The position numbers were made by a program, and so were the translations under genes. Positions 42,318 through 50,703 of a stretch of DNA of 64,000 bases are shown here, one piece after another (the first letter of the stretch is position 1; every line of letters begins with the position of its first letter). The stretch is from Actinacidiphila yeochonensis CN732 (GTDB lineage Bacteria; Actinomycetota; Actinomycetes; Streptomycetales; Streptomycetaceae): the NCBI RefSeq assembly GCF_000745345.1, contig NZ_JQNR01000002.1:62001-126000 (forward strand), read 5' to 3'. A model generated the notes under the pieces. It made no database searches. It saw only the letters and a list, made by a program, of their open reading frames with translations, and had not been told where the DNA came from.

Positions 42318-42451
42318 CGTCGAAGTTCACCAACCTGCCCTGGCCCGCGCCCGGCCGCCCCGGCGGAGAAGCACCGCCCGGCACGGGCTCGGACTCCGGA
42401 CCGGACCGCCCGGACGCCGGCGCGGCGGAGGAGGACAAGACGGCTGGCTGA
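42314..42451 (+). CDS. 45-residue protein coupled to the exporter
   Basis: GTG overlapping the exporter stop (GTGA). The product MTSKFTNLPWPAPGRPGGEA continues Gly/Asp/Glu-rich to the end. No membrane segment or known motif. The coupling is the only support; it could be a non-conserved tail of the operon. Confidence 0.4.
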   Translation: MTSKFTNLPWPAPGRPGGEAPPGTGSDSGPDRPDAGAAEEDKTAG

Positions 42452-42460
42452 AGGAACACC

Positions 42461-42503
42461 GAAGAGGGGCCGGTCCCGCGACGCGCGGGACCGGCCCCTC
42501 TTC
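42461..42503. terminator. Bidirectional terminator between convergent genes
   Basis: Perfect 20-bp stem starting GAAGAGGGGCCGGTCCCGCG with a three-base loop. It separates the exporter operon from the minus-strand gene ending at 42521. Confidence 0.9.
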
Positions 42504-42520
42504 GTGGGTGGTGCGGTGGT

Positions 42521-42889
42521 TCAGTGGTCGGCGCAGATGTACGTCTTGATGCGGGGACTGCCCAGGGAGCCGACCTCCGCGGTGACCTCGCCGGTGTTCT
42601 CGCAGCCGGAGAAGGAGCACTTCGCGGTCAGCGTGCGCACCATCTCCTCGCCGACCGCGCGTGTACGCGGGGGCAGCCGCATCGTCAGCGGGCGCTCTGC
42701 ATCGGCGGTGAGCTCCAGGCGCCACAGCCGCGGATCGTCGTCCTGGCCGCTGTGGGTGACGGTGAACAAGGTGGCGCCCAGGGTGTCCATGCGGACCTTG
42801 TCTCCCGGGTGGAAGCTGGAGAGCCACCAGGACCTGTCCGGCCGCGGGTCGCCGTCGATCAGCAGGACCTCGGCGCTGGTCGTCGTCAT
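42521..42889 (-). CDS. Hypothetical protein with C-terminal Cys/His cluster
   Basis: 122 residues. The N-terminal two thirds look like a small beta domain (EVLLIDGDPRPDRSWWLSSF, GATLFTVTHSGQ). The end has KCSFSGCENTGEVTAEVG and YICADH, a possible Cys-Cys-Cys-His zinc site. It is followed by a bidirectional terminator, so it ends an operon whose upstream gene is the lipoprotein at 42915. Family unknown. Confidence 0.6.
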   Translation of the reverse strand: MTTTSAEVLLIDGDPRPDRSWWLSSFHPGDKVRMDTLGATLFTVTHSGQDDDPRLWRLELTADAERPLTMRLPPRTRAVGEEMVRTLTAKCSFSGCENTGEVTAEVGSLGSPRIKTYICADH

Positions 42890-42914
42890 GCGGTTCCTCC
42901 GTGGGCAGTTGGGG

Positions 42915-43454
42915 TCACGAGGCGCTGGCGAGCAACTCGGCGACGGGGTCGGCGCTGTGGGCGTACTGGTCGCCGTCCGCCTCCGCGCTCTGCGCTATCC
43001 GCCAGGCACCGTCCTCCTTGACCAGGCGCAGGGCGTAGCGGAAGGGGTCGTTGCCGGCGCGTTTGCAGGTGGCCAGGGCGCCCTTGCCGGCGGGCCGGGT
43101 GCCGGACGCTGCGACGTCCTGGACGTGGTCGATGGTCACGGTCAGCGTCGTGTTGTCCGGTTTCTGGTCGGCGAAGTAGCCGGTGTAGGTGGTGACGCAG
43201 CCCTTGAGGGAGCCGCCGTCCTTGGAGTAGTTGGGGCGCGCGGCCTTCGTCTCGAGGTTGCACATCTTCTCGGGCTGCGAGGGACGCGACATCCAGGCGG
43301 TCATGTAGCTCTGGGCGGTGTTCGTCACCTCCTTGGTGTCCCGCTGGGCCGTGTCCTGCCCGGACGGTTTGCCGTCGTCGGAGCTGCCGCAGGCGCTGAG
43401 GGTGAGCAGAGCGGCTGCGGCCGCGGCGGCGGTCAGTGCGTGTCGTGCGGTCAC
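42915..43454 (-). CDS. Lipoprotein with NTF2-like domain
   Basis: 179 residues. Signal peptide with lipobox (LLTLSACG, Cys22), then a charged linker and a domain beginning EVTNTAQSYMTAWMSRPSQPEKMC, typical of NTF2-like export proteins. Three further Cys residues (EKMCN, LKGCV, ATCKR) lie in the outer part. GAGGAAGCCCGCC precedes the ATG. Surface function unknown. Confidence 0.7.
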   Translation of the reverse strand: MTARHALTAAAAAAALLTLSACGSSDDGKPSGQDTAQRDTKEVTNTAQSYMTAWMSRPSQPEKMCNLETKAARPNYSKDGGSLKGCVTTYTGYFADQKPDNTTLTVTIDHVQDVAASGTRPAGKGALATCKRAGNDPFRYALRLVKEDGAWRIAQSAEADGDQYAHSADPVAELLASAS

Positions 43455-43601
43455 GGCGGGCTTCCTCCTTGGCGATCGGCCGGGCCCGAGTGGCCGGCCG
43501 CGGTAGACCGATCATGAGTTCTTCGACTGTTTCACGTGCAAGTTGAGGCGCGTGGTTCTCCTGGGGCACCGTCGGGATCCGGCCGTGTTCACGGGAGCGG
43601 G

Positions 43602-44411
43602 TCACCGCGGGCCGGGGCGCTGGGCGGCGGCGGTGATCCACTGGGCGAGGTCCTGCTCGTAGCGGCGGCGGGCGACGATCGCGCCGCCGTGGAGGGCGGC
43701 CAGGTCGGGCTCGTGGGCGTCGATGTCGGCGGCGAGCCAGTCGGGCATGACCTTGATGAGCTCTTCCACGGTGCGGCCGCGGCCGGGAGTCGCGCTGCGG
43801 GCCAGGCAGTTGGTGACGAGTTCGGTGAGAGCGGCACGGTCCTGGCGGGGGCTGCCGGCGGCGGCCGCTGCTCCGGCGAGTTCGGCCAGGATCACGTCGT
43901 GCATGAGGCGGTTGTAGTGCGCGTCGTTCAGGGCGTGGTGCTCGGGGGTCTGCTGGGCGGGGACGGTGATGCGGAAGTCCTCGATCAGGTCGGCGAGTTC
44001 ACGGTGCCGGTAGGGGACGCCGTCGGGCATGAGGCCCCAGTCGTGGTCCCACAGTGCGTGGATGCGGATGAGATCGCCGGCCCCGAAGTAGGCCCACATC
44101 CGTGCGCCGACGCGGGGGGCGTAGTAGGCGGCGATCTCCTGGCGGATCCGGTCGACCGGCTTGACGTCCGGGTGGGCCCGGTCGAGGGCGAGGTCGGCGG
44201 TGAGCGGCAGGAGCGGCCACACGTGCTGCCTGAGCCAGACGGCCGCCTCGTCGCCGGAGTGCCGGACGTAGTGCTCGTCCATGTCGGCGTTGACGGCGTA
44301 GTAGTCACGGCCGGCGCGATCGGTGATGCCGACCGAGATCAGACCGCGCACGGTCAGGTCATGCCGGATGAACTCGCAGTCGGCGTAGGTGTCGTGCGGG
44401 GCGGGAAGCAC
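43602..44411 (-). CDS. DEDDh 3'-5' exoribonuclease (Rv2179c-like)
   Basis: 269 residues. The DEDDh pattern is in order: Asp11 and Glu13 in YADCEFIRHD, Asp in ALWDHDWGLMPD, and His/Asp in EHHALNDAHYNRL. YYAVNADMDEHYV lies between, as in the Rv2179c family of actinobacterial exoribonucleases. It would trim RNA 3' ends. The C-terminal third (about 190-269) is an extra helical part. Phage and plasmid genomes of actinobacteria often carry such a gene. A 190-bp gap separates it from the lipoprotein gene downstream. Confidence 0.8.
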   Translation of the reverse strand: MLPAPHDTYADCEFIRHDLTVRGLISVGITDRAGRDYYAVNADMDEHYVRHSGDEAAVWLRQHVWPLLPLTADLALDRAHPDVKPVDRIRQEIAAYYAPRVGARMWAYFGAGDLIRIHALWDHDWGLMPDGVPYRHRELADLIEDFRITVPAQQTPEHHALNDAHYNRLMHDVILAELAGAAAAAGSPRQDRAALTELVTNCLARSATPGRGRTVEELIKVMPDWLAADIDAHEPDLAALHGGAIVARRRYEQDLAQWITAAAQRPGPR

Positions 44412-44506
44412 GGATTCTCCTTGATCGTGGTGCTCGGGGCAGGATGCCGGACGGCACTGACACCGCCGGCGGGCCGGCGCCGGTGAGGGTGCCGGCCCGG
44501 GCGGGG

Positions 44507-45004
44507 TCAGCTGGTGATGCGGCCGGTGACGAGGTCGAGGGTGAGGGTGTCGGAGCTGTCGGGGTGGGTGACGGCGGAGAGGTCGGCGAGGTGCTCGGCG
44601 ACCTTGTCACCGCAGTCCAGTGCGCTGACGGTGCCGTCGGCGTGGACGAACTCCGCGCTCATCTCGCTGTAGAACACGCCGTTGTCCCAGGTGCCGGCGC
44701 CGAAGCGCACCGTGGTGACCGGGCTCCTGCTCCAGGTGTCCCCGCTGGCGACAGCCAGCGAGGCCTCCCAGCGCACGGACTCCAGGAGCCGGGAGCCGAA
44801 GCGTCCGGCCATGCGCTCCTCGCACAGGGCGCTCAGCGCGCACAGCCGGTCGACGTTGAGGGAGTCGAGCCAGGTGCCGAACGTCGCCTCGAATTCGCGG
44901 CGGGCGGCGAAGTACGGGTGGGGGACGTGGATGGTGGCATCCGGGGCCGTGGGGGCGGGCGCGATGCCGGCGGGCGGGGCGGGGGCGAGGAGCGCGGCGG
45001 TGAT
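44507..45004 (-). CDS. Hypothetical protein, possible ATC start
   Basis: The first standard start in frame is the ATG at 44812 (101 residues), but the frame upstream is clearly coding: PHPYFAARREFEATFGTWLDSLNVDRLC. Extending it to the ATC at 45004 gives 165 residues; AGGAAGG lies at the right distance before that ATC. No ATG, GTG or TTG occurs between. This is either a rare ATC initiation or a start codon changed by mutation or sequencing error. The C-terminal part has DTLTLDLVTGRITS. No known family. It follows the 57-residue gene at 45032. Confidence 0.5.
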   Translation of the reverse strand: MTAALLAPAPPAGIAPAPTAPDATIHVPHPYFAARREFEATFGTWLDSLNVDRLCALSALCEERMAGRFGSRLLESVRWEASLAVASGDTWSRSPVTTVRFGAGTWDNGVFYSEMSAEFVHADGTVSALDCGDKVAEHLADLSAVTHPDSSDTLTLDLVTGRITS

Positions 45005-45031
45005 GGGTGTTCCTTCCTGATGGGGCGGGGG

Positions 45032-45205
45032 TCAGACGGGGCGGTTGGTGCGGCGGGCGAGCATGCGGGCCTTGATGAGGGCCTGGTCCGGCATGGCCCA
45101 GGTGTGCCAGCCGGCAGCGGTGGTCCAGCGCTGGAAGTGGCCGTCCCGGTCGAGGCCGCAGTGGCGGCAGGCGGTCGGGGCGGTGGGGCGGCGGGTCAGG
45201 GGCAC
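45032..45205 (-). CDS. 57-residue small protein
   Basis: GTG start with GGAAGGA 11 bases upstream. The product reads APTACRHCGLDRDGHFQRWT and ends KARMLARRTNRPV. One CxxC could bind metal with partners elsewhere. It lies in the same-strand run between the PAPS-reductase-like gene and the gene at 44507. Family unknown. Confidence 0.5.
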   Translation of the reverse strand: MPLTRRPTAPTACRHCGLDRDGHFQRWTTAAGWHTWAMPDQALIKARMLARRTNRPV

Positions 45206-45231
45206 GGGCTGGCGGTTCCTTCCGGGACGGG

Positions 45232-46524
45232 TCAGGCGACGAGGCCGAAGCGGGCGAGGTAGCCGGTGCGGGTCAGGCCCAGGCGCTCCAGGTACGCGGC
45301 GGCGGCCTGTTCGCCGACGTGGCGGCGGATCGCGTCGCCGGGCTCGAAGGCGAGGGGACCGTCCGTCTCCTGGCGGCGGCGTGCCTCGGCGACGACGTCG
45401 GCGAGGGAGAACTTGTGGGTGAAGCGGTGGCCGATCCGCTGTTCGACGTCGACGTACGCGGCCGGGGTGTCCAGCTTCCACAGCCAGCACAGGCGGGTGG
45501 CCTCGACGAGGACCTCGAACGGCGCGAGGATGCAGTACGTGCAGCTCAGGCGGGGGATGTTGGTGTCGTAGACGGGGTGGTACTCCAGGGTGCGGGAGGC
45601 GATCTGCTCCCAGATGTCAGCCTCGGTGAGGTCGAACGCGGGGTGCCAGGTCAGGACGAGCCGGCGCCGGGTGCTGGCCCTCTTGTCGATGGCCAGGTTC
45701 CGCTTGCGGCGGCGGGCGGGGGACTCGGCGGCCCGGATCCCCAGGCAGTTGAGGATGACCGCCTGTTCGTCCAGGTTGAGGGCTCCGGCGATCTCGGTGA
45801 ACAGCTTCGCCGCCTCGTCCCTCTTCAGCGTCGCGGTGCACAGCCTGTTCTGGGCATCGGGGAACATCCCCCGGCCCTCGACCATCGACAGGAACGTCTT
45901 GGGCGAGCGGACCGTGACGAACCGCAGCCCGTAGCGGCGGGCCTGGCGCTCGGCGAGCTCGCGGACCCCCGGCCAGTCGGCGCCCTGCAGATCGGCGTGG
46001 ACGACGACCACCTTCTCCAGGCAGCCGGCCTCCATCGCCCAGGTCGCGATGCGGTCCACTACGACGACCGAGTCCTTGCCGCCACTGGACTGCACCGTGA
46101 TGGCCGACACCGCCCGCAGGAACTCCGGCGGCATGGAGGCGAGTTCGTCCAGGAGACGCTCGGCCGCCGTGCGGTGCCCACCGTCGCCCAGGGGGCCTGC
46201 TGCGGCCGTGCTCCAGGCCTGGGCGAAGCGACCGTGGGTGGTGCGGACCGCCGTGGCCGCGCGCCGGCGCCGTCCGGCGGCCGCGAGCTCGGTGTCGCAG
46301 AGCTGCTGGTAGGTGTCGAGCGTCTGCTGCAGGGTGAGGGCGGCGTGCTGGTAGTCGTCGCCTGCGGTGGAGGCGGCGTGCTGCCAGCGGCAGAGGTCGG
46401 CGAAGGCATCCTCGCGGGCACCGAGGATGGTGCGGTGCTTGCTCTCGGCCCGGGTCAGGGCGCTGTCGGCGACGTCGGCGAGCCGGGCGTGCTCCAGCAG
46501 CCGCAGCCGAGTGGCCACGTTCAC
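45232..46524 (-). CDS. PAPS-reductase-like PP-loop protein
   Basis: 430 residues. The PP-loop SSGGKDSVVVVDRIA starts at about residue 146; CTATLKRDEA, then ILNCLGIRAAESPARR, and CTYCILAPF complete the PAPS reductase/DndC-like pattern with Cys pairs able to bind an Fe-S cluster. The first 140 residues are a helical extension not found in CysH. Such plasmid and phage proteins are of unknown substrate: sulphur transfer to DNA, RNA or a small molecule are options. DndD or DndE partners are not seen, so DNA phosphorothioation is not supported. It overlaps the upstream gene by four bases (ATGA). Confidence 0.75.
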   Translation of the reverse strand: MNVATRLRLLEHARLADVADSALTRAESKHRTILGAREDAFADLCRWQHAASTAGDDYQHAALTLQQTLDTYQQLCDTELAAAGRRRRAATAVRTTHGRFAQAWSTAAAGPLGDGGHRTAAERLLDELASMPPEFLRAVSAITVQSSGGKDSVVVVDRIATWAMEAGCLEKVVVVHADLQGADWPGVRELAERQARRYGLRFVTVRSPKTFLSMVEGRGMFPDAQNRLCTATLKRDEAAKLFTEIAGALNLDEQAVILNCLGIRAAESPARRRKRNLAIDKRASTRRRLVLTWHPAFDLTEADIWEQIASRTLEYHPVYDTNIPRLSCTYCILAPFEVLVEATRLCWLWKLDTPAAYVDVEQRIGHRFTHKFSLADVVAEARRRQETDGPLAFEPGDAIRRHVGEQAAAAYLERLGLTRTGYLARFGLVA

Positions 46525-47282
46525 CGGGACGCCCCGCAGGCGGGCGCCGCAGCCGGTGCGGGAGTCCGGGCGGTCAGGAGGGCGGCCAGGGCGTGAGCCG
46601 CCCTGGAGCTGTCGGCGGCGCAGTCCATACCGGTGCGGTCACTGACCAGCAGTTCGGCGTAGTCGCCGCCGTCGTCGACGAACCCGTACCAGCCGCCGTG
46701 CATCCACGCCGGGTGGTTGGCGCTGTAGCTCTCTCCGGAGCCGAGCACCCGGTAGAAGAGGACCTCGAAACCGGGGGCGCGGTGGGCGACGTGACTGTTG
46801 CCCGCCTTGTCGCTCTCCACCGACGCCTCGATCCCGCGTGCGGCGAGCGCCTCGATCAGCAGTTGAGAGGCCGGGCGTTCGTCGACGGCGGGAAGTCCTG
46901 CCAGACGACGGCCCAGCACGCTGATGTAGGCGGGGTCGGCTGCGGTGCCGGGGACGCCGTGACCGGTGAGCCGCACAGCGAGGCCCTCGCGCAGCAGGGA
47001 CTCCAGCGTCGGCCAGGCGACGGCGGGGGAGATGCGCCCGGTGGCTTCCGAGCTGAGCAGGGCGTTGAGCTTCGGCACGGTCAGCAGCGCGGCACGGCCT
47101 TCTGCCGTCAGGGAGTAGCGGACCGGGCCCGGTGCGCCGTCCGACTCCGGCTGGATCCACTCGCGCCGGGCCATGGTGGCCAGGGACCGGGCGGGGATGT
47201 TTTCGGGCATCAGCAGGTCGTTGTCACCAAGCGCGGTGAACATCCAGCCGCGCTGGCGGCTGTTGGGGGGAGTGGGGGGCAT
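46521..47282 (-). CDS. Hypothetical protein with N-terminal winged helix
   Basis: 253 residues. PARSLATMARREWIQPESD followed by VRYSLTAEGRAALL (about 30-70) is a winged-helix-like start. The second half has HRAPGFEVLFYRVLGSGES, then NHPAWMHGGWYGFVDDGGDYAE, a small beta-rich domain. Coupled to the PAPS-reductase-like gene (ATGA). The pair seems a unit: a DNA-binding or phage-type helper and a sulphur enzyme. No named family. Confidence 0.55.
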   Translation of the reverse strand: MPPTPPNSRQRGWMFTALGDNDLLMPENIPARSLATMARREWIQPESDGAPGPVRYSLTAEGRAALLTVPKLNALLSSEATGRISPAVAWPTLESLLREGLAVRLTGHGVPGTAADPAYISVLGRRLAGLPAVDERPASQLLIEALAARGIEASVESDKAGNSHVAHRAPGFEVLFYRVLGSGESYSANHPAWMHGGWYGFVDDGGDYAELLVSDRTGMDCAADSSRAAHALAALLTARTPAPAAAPACGASR

Positions 47283-47303
47283 GTCCGGGAACCTCCTCGA
47301 TGG

Positions 47304-47795
47304 TCAGTCGTGCAGGGCGACGCGCAGGACCGCGCCGAAGTCCGGTGCGCGCTCCAGCTCCTCCAGGAGTTCGGCGACCTCGGTGTCGGAGAGGTCGGCG
47401 GGGACGGCCCGGGCAGCGAAGTGGAGGGTCGCGAAGTGCGGCGCCCACTCCTTGAGCGAGTTGAGGTCGAAGGACACCGCGTCGGGGCGCTCTTCGCCGG
47501 TCGCGGTGAAGTGCTGACGCAGGGTGGTGCGGATCTCTTCGAGCTCGGCGGGGCTGACGAGGGGCGGCCGCAGGTCGCTGATGCGGCGCCCGTTGGGCAT
47601 GCAGCCGCAGCCGTCGCACAGGCGGGTCCCGCGCGGGTTGTCGTCGCGGCAGGCGGGGTTCTTGCACTGCCACAGCAGGCCGGCCCGCCGCAAGACGTCC
47701 CGTACGACCGGGTCCTCCGGGTCGGTGGCGGCCGTCAGTGCTTCGTCGAGGACAGAGGCGAGAGTCAAGGGGCGAGTCCTTCGCGGGAGCGTCAC
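47304..47795 (-). CDS. Zinc-ribbon protein, first gene of a minus-strand operon
   Basis: 163 residues from the GTG at 47795. A Cys cluster CKNPACRDDNPRGTRLCDGCGC (about 45-68) is a short zinc ribbon; the rest is helical (LSDTEVAELLEELERA). It lies directly behind the inverted-repeat promoter at 47819-47869, so it heads the run 47304 to 44507. Upstream in-frame codons would place the start inside the promoter, so the GTG is preferred. Family unknown. Confidence 0.55.
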   Translation of the reverse strand: MTLPRRTRPLTLASVLDEALTAATDPEDPVVRDVLRRAGLLWQCKNPACRDDNPRGTRLCDGCGCMPNGRRISDLRPPLVSPAELEEIRTTLRQHFTATGEERPDAVSFDLNSLKEWAPHFATLHFAARAVPADLSDTEVAELLEELERAPDFGAVLRVALHD

Positions 47796-47818
47796 TGACA
47801 GCCGCCCCACCACCCGGC

Positions 47819-47869
47819 GACACATAAAGTATATCGCCAAATAGGGCTTTGAGTCAAGTTTTATGTGTC
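47819..47869 (-). promoter_or_regulatory. Inverted-repeat promoter (regulon copy 1)
   Basis: Read on the minus strand: GACACATAAA, TTGACT (-35), 18 bp, TATACT (-10), TTTATGTGTC. The outer 10-bp arms are perfect inverted repeats around the promoter, so a bound repressor would cover both -35 and -10. It drives the zinc-ribbon gene at 47795. Confidence 0.8.
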
Positions 47870-48111
47870 TAAATCTGTGGGGGCGCACAGGAGCGTGAAG
47901 CGGTGGATTCGGCCTGCGGGCCCGCGTGAGGCTCTACGATGGCCCCCTGGCCAGACGCGTACTGCCACGGTCGCCCGCCGCTTGCGTCCACATCCGCAGC
48001 GGCACCGCGGCGGCGAGGGTTTGCGGACCCCGCGCGGTTGCCGGTGTACCTACGCGCTTCAGCCGCGGCACGATGTGGGCGCCCCGCGCCGCGGCAGAGG
48101 AGCCGATCCTG

Positions 48112-49467
48112 ATGACCAAACGACGCACCACCGCCCAGCAGCGCGCCCGCGAGATGCAGCGCGCACCCGGTGCCCGGATCACCTACGGGCGGGCCCTGGA
48201 GTCGGCCCGGCGGGCGCCGAGCCCGGACCAGGCCCGCGCGGTGCTGCGCGACCTCGCCGTGGCCGCCGGCGTCTGCGTCTCCTGGCGGGAGCGGATCCGC
48301 CACCACCTGGCCGGCGCGGACCGCGATGGCTGGCCCGGCCAGGTCCAGGCCGCCGAACTGCGCGAGGACCTGCACCTGCTGGCCGGCGCGACCCCTCCAT
48401 CGCGCGACATGCCCGCAGTCCCCGCGGCGTTCGAGCACTTCCCGCTCGCCGTCCTGCACCAGGCCGCCAGCGGGAGCGGGGAGGCCTTCGCGGCGGCGGC
48501 CGTGTGCGCACTGGGCGGACCGCTGCGCCACCTGCTGCGGCACCCCTACGGGCAGCCGCCGCGCCTGGACGACGTGGTCTACCGCTCCCGCACGGCGCCG
48601 ACCACCGCGCCGCGCCGCCGGCTGACGGTCGAGACCTCCGACGGGCTGCACTTCCAGGACGTCTTCTACCCCAGGCCCTGGGGCACCCAGGACGTGGCCG
48701 GCTTCTACCGCAGCGACGCGGCCGGCGGAGGGCGCGAGGCGGCCCGGGCCGTCCTCGCCCATGCGCTGGGCGGCGCCGCGCCGTCGAGTCTGGCGGCCTG
48801 CCGGGCCTGCCACGGCAACGGCTGGCTCAGCGCGCTGGACGGCGGCCACGACGAGCACGCCCCGGCCTACCGCTCCGACGGCGGCCCGGTGTGCGTGTGC
48901 GCCGCCTGCCGCGGAACAGGCCTGCGCCCGCTGCCCGCGACCGAGTTCGACGATCGCTTCGGAGGCCGACTCGAGGACGCAAGGCGCGGGGCCGGCGTGA
49001 CGCGCAGCGAGATCCTGGCGTGGGCCGCCGACCGGCTCCCGGCCGGACCGGGCGAGCCCGCCGGATGCGGCGAGGGCCTGCAGAGCGGGTACGCCGCGGC
49101 CGTGGTCGACGCCGTGCGGGCGGCCGGCTTCACGGTCGAGGGAGAGGAGCCCTGCGAGCTCGACTTCGACGTCGACGGCGGACTGGGCGCCCACTTCTAC
49201 GCCGGCGGCGAGGCCGCCGAGCGCCGGTTCGGCCGGCCGCGGGTACTGGTCATCTGGTACGACGACCGCGGCTGGAGCGTGACCGGCTTCGGCGGCCACC
49301 ACCTGCTGCTACCCGGCGAGTTCGTCCCCGCGCCCGAGGATCTGGCCCGGGAGCTGGCCGAGGGCGGACAGGCCGCCGACGAGCGAGAGGAGCGCATCGC
49401 GCTGCGCCCGCGGGACGTCGACGTCTACACCGCGGTCCTGTCCTACCTGGTGCCGGCGGCCGGTTGA
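48112..49467 (+). CDS. Hypothetical protein with two DnaJ-type zinc motifs
   Basis: 451 residues from the ATG after GAGGAG. Near residue 225-265 it has CRACHGNGW and CAACRGTGL, two CxxCxGxG repeats as in half of the DnaJ zinc finger, without a J-domain. The C-terminal part has an acidic beta section (CELDFDVDGGLGAHFY) and RVLVIWYDDRGWSVTGFGG. Such proteins recur on Streptomyces linear plasmids without known function. The promoter region upstream (47870-48111) is shared with the divergent operon. It ends in a bidirectional hairpin. Confidence 0.6.
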   Translation: MTKRRTTAQQRAREMQRAPGARITYGRALESARRAPSPDQARAVLRDLAVAAGVCVSWRERIRHHLAGADRDGWPGQVQAAELREDLHLLAGATPPSRDMPAVPAAFEHFPLAVLHQAASGSGEAFAAAAVCALGGPLRHLLRHPYGQPPRLDDVVYRSRTAPTTAPRRRLTVETSDGLHFQDVFYPRPWGTQDVAGFYRSDAAGGGREAARAVLAHALGGAAPSSLAACRACHGNGWLSALDGGHDEHAPAYRSDGGPVCVCAACRGTGLRPLPATEFDDRFGGRLEDARRGAGVTRSEILAWAADRLPAGPGEPAGCGEGLQSGYAAAVVDAVRAAGFTVEGEEPCELDFDVDGGLGAHFYAGGEAAERRFGRPRVLVIWYDDRGWSVTGFGGHHLLLPGEFVPAPEDLARELAEGGQAADEREERIALRPRDVDVYTAVLSYLVPAAG

Positions 49468-49473
49468 CGGCAA

Positions 49474-49514
49474 GCGGCCCGCGCGGCGCCCGGTCGGGGC
49501 GCGGCGCGGGCCGC
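49474..49514. terminator. Bidirectional terminator hairpin
   Basis: Stem GCGGCCCGCGC / GCGCGGGCCGC with further internal GC pairing, between convergent genes ending at 49467 and 49522. Confidence 0.75.
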
Positions 49515-49521
49515 GGGCGGC

Positions 49522-49848
49522 TCAGCGCGGGCCGTCGTCCGGCGCGCAGCTGGAGCACTGCCCGCCGGACTCGGCCTCATCGTCGGTCAGGGCCGTGTCG
49601 CAGGAGTCGCACCAGCCCGCGGGCCAGGTGAAGCCGAGGCGGGAGAGGAGGTCGGCGATCTCCATGTAGGCGTCGGCGCCGGAGAGGTTCTGGTCGGCGA
49701 TGTGCACCAGGGTGACGCGGACGGCGGCGACGGGGTTGGGCACGTCGCACCGGCGGGTGACGTGGTCGGTGAGGGTGACCAGGAGCCGGGCGAGCGGGTT
49801 GAGCAGGACGCGGGACGCGGTGCGCAGGGTGCGCAGACGGCTCGTCAT
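49522..49848 (-). CDS. Small zinc-ribbon protein
   Basis: 108 residues. The C-terminal third has CDSCDTALTDDEAESGGQCSSC, a CxxC pair about 17 residues apart, a typical zinc ribbon. The N-terminus is basic and helical (LRTLRTASRVLLNPLARLL). The ATG overlaps the stop of the upstream gene by one base (TGATG). Likely a small nucleic-acid-binding or adaptor protein. Confidence 0.6.
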   Translation of the reverse strand: MTSRLRTLRTASRVLLNPLARLLVTLTDHVTRRCDVPNPVAAVRVTLVHIADQNLSGADAYMEIADLLSRLGFTWPAGWCDSCDTALTDDEAESGGQCSSCAPDDGPR

Positions 49849-50564
49849 CAGGCTGCCACCTCCGCGGCCTTGGCGCCGGTCGACGGGCTGCCGAGGGAGT
49901 CCAGGAGGGGGCCGACCAGGGAGCGGGCCACCGGCATGTCCGCGTCGCGCCAGCTGGGGTGGGTGTCGATCAGCTTCCACAGGGCCGGGCTCATCGGCAC
50001 GATGTCGAAGCGCTCCTCGGCGCGGACGTCCTGCGGGTCGCGGGCGCCGTCGGCGTCGATGAGGTGGCCGTCGTGCGGGCGGACGGCGGCGAGGTGCGAG
50101 AGCTGGCAGATGCACAGGCCGTCGGCGACGGCGTCGCCCATGCCGCAGGAGTCGTACTCGTCGGCGCACTCGCGGTCGGCCAGGACCACGGTGTCCCAGC
50201 CGGTGGTCTCGGCGACGGCGCGGGCCAGCGCGTGGCACTGGCCTTCGGTGAACGCAGTGCGCGCGGTCTCGTCGAGACGGCCGGGCGTGACCTGGAACTC
50301 CGCTCCGTCGGCGCCCAGGACGGTCACGGGCCGGTCGTCGGGAAGTCCGAAGGCGTCGGTGAGGAGCTGGATGAAGGTGTCCAGCTTCTCGTCGGCCTCC
50401 AGGGCCGCGACGCGGCGGGTCTCCTCGTACGCGTCGAACTCGCCGTCCATCACGCCCTCGACATCGCAGTGCTCCTTGAGCGCGGCGTGGTGGCGGGCGG
50501 CCATCTGGCGGTAGTCGGCGAGGATCTGGTGGACGACGGAGCGCGGGTCGGGCGTGGCGGGCAA
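49848..50564 (-). CDS. Possible papain-like fold protein of plasmid/phage type
   Basis: 238 residues from a TTG with GAGAGGA six bases upstream. The N-terminal 75 residues are helical. The C-terminal half has FTEGQCHALARAVAETTGW (Cys110), LSHLAAVRPHDGHLID (His157, Asp170) in the Cys-His-Asp order of papain-fold proteins; many mobile-element proteins of unknown role share a 'DCWxLA...H..V...DG..LD' outline. Whether it is a peptidase or a non-catalytic relative is unclear. Coupled to the next gene (TGATG). Confidence 0.5.
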   Translation of the reverse strand: MPATPDPRSVVHQILADYRQMAARHHAALKEHCDVEGVMDGEFDAYEETRRVAALEADEKLDTFIQLLTDAFGLPDDRPVTVLGADGAEFQVTPGRLDETARTAFTEGQCHALARAVAETTGWDTVVLADRECADEYDSCGMGDAVADGLCICQLSHLAAVRPHDGHLIDADGARDPQDVRAEERFDIVPMSPALWKLIDTHPSWRDADMPVARSLVGPLLDSLGSPSTGAKAAEVAA

Positions 50565-50703
50565 AGGCGGTCCTCTCGGCAGCGAAGACGGCGCGGGTGC
50601 GCGTCTGCGGCGCCGGTGCCGGTGAGCGGGCACGTTGACCTCCGGGTCGTAAGCGGGGTGGGCGGGCGGTCGGGGGTGCGGCGGCCGGGGCCGCCGCACC
50701 CGG

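Noticed and set aside
45232..46524. DndC of a DNA phosphorothioation system
   Set aside because: No DndB, DndD or DndE-like neighbours and a long non-Dnd N-terminus.
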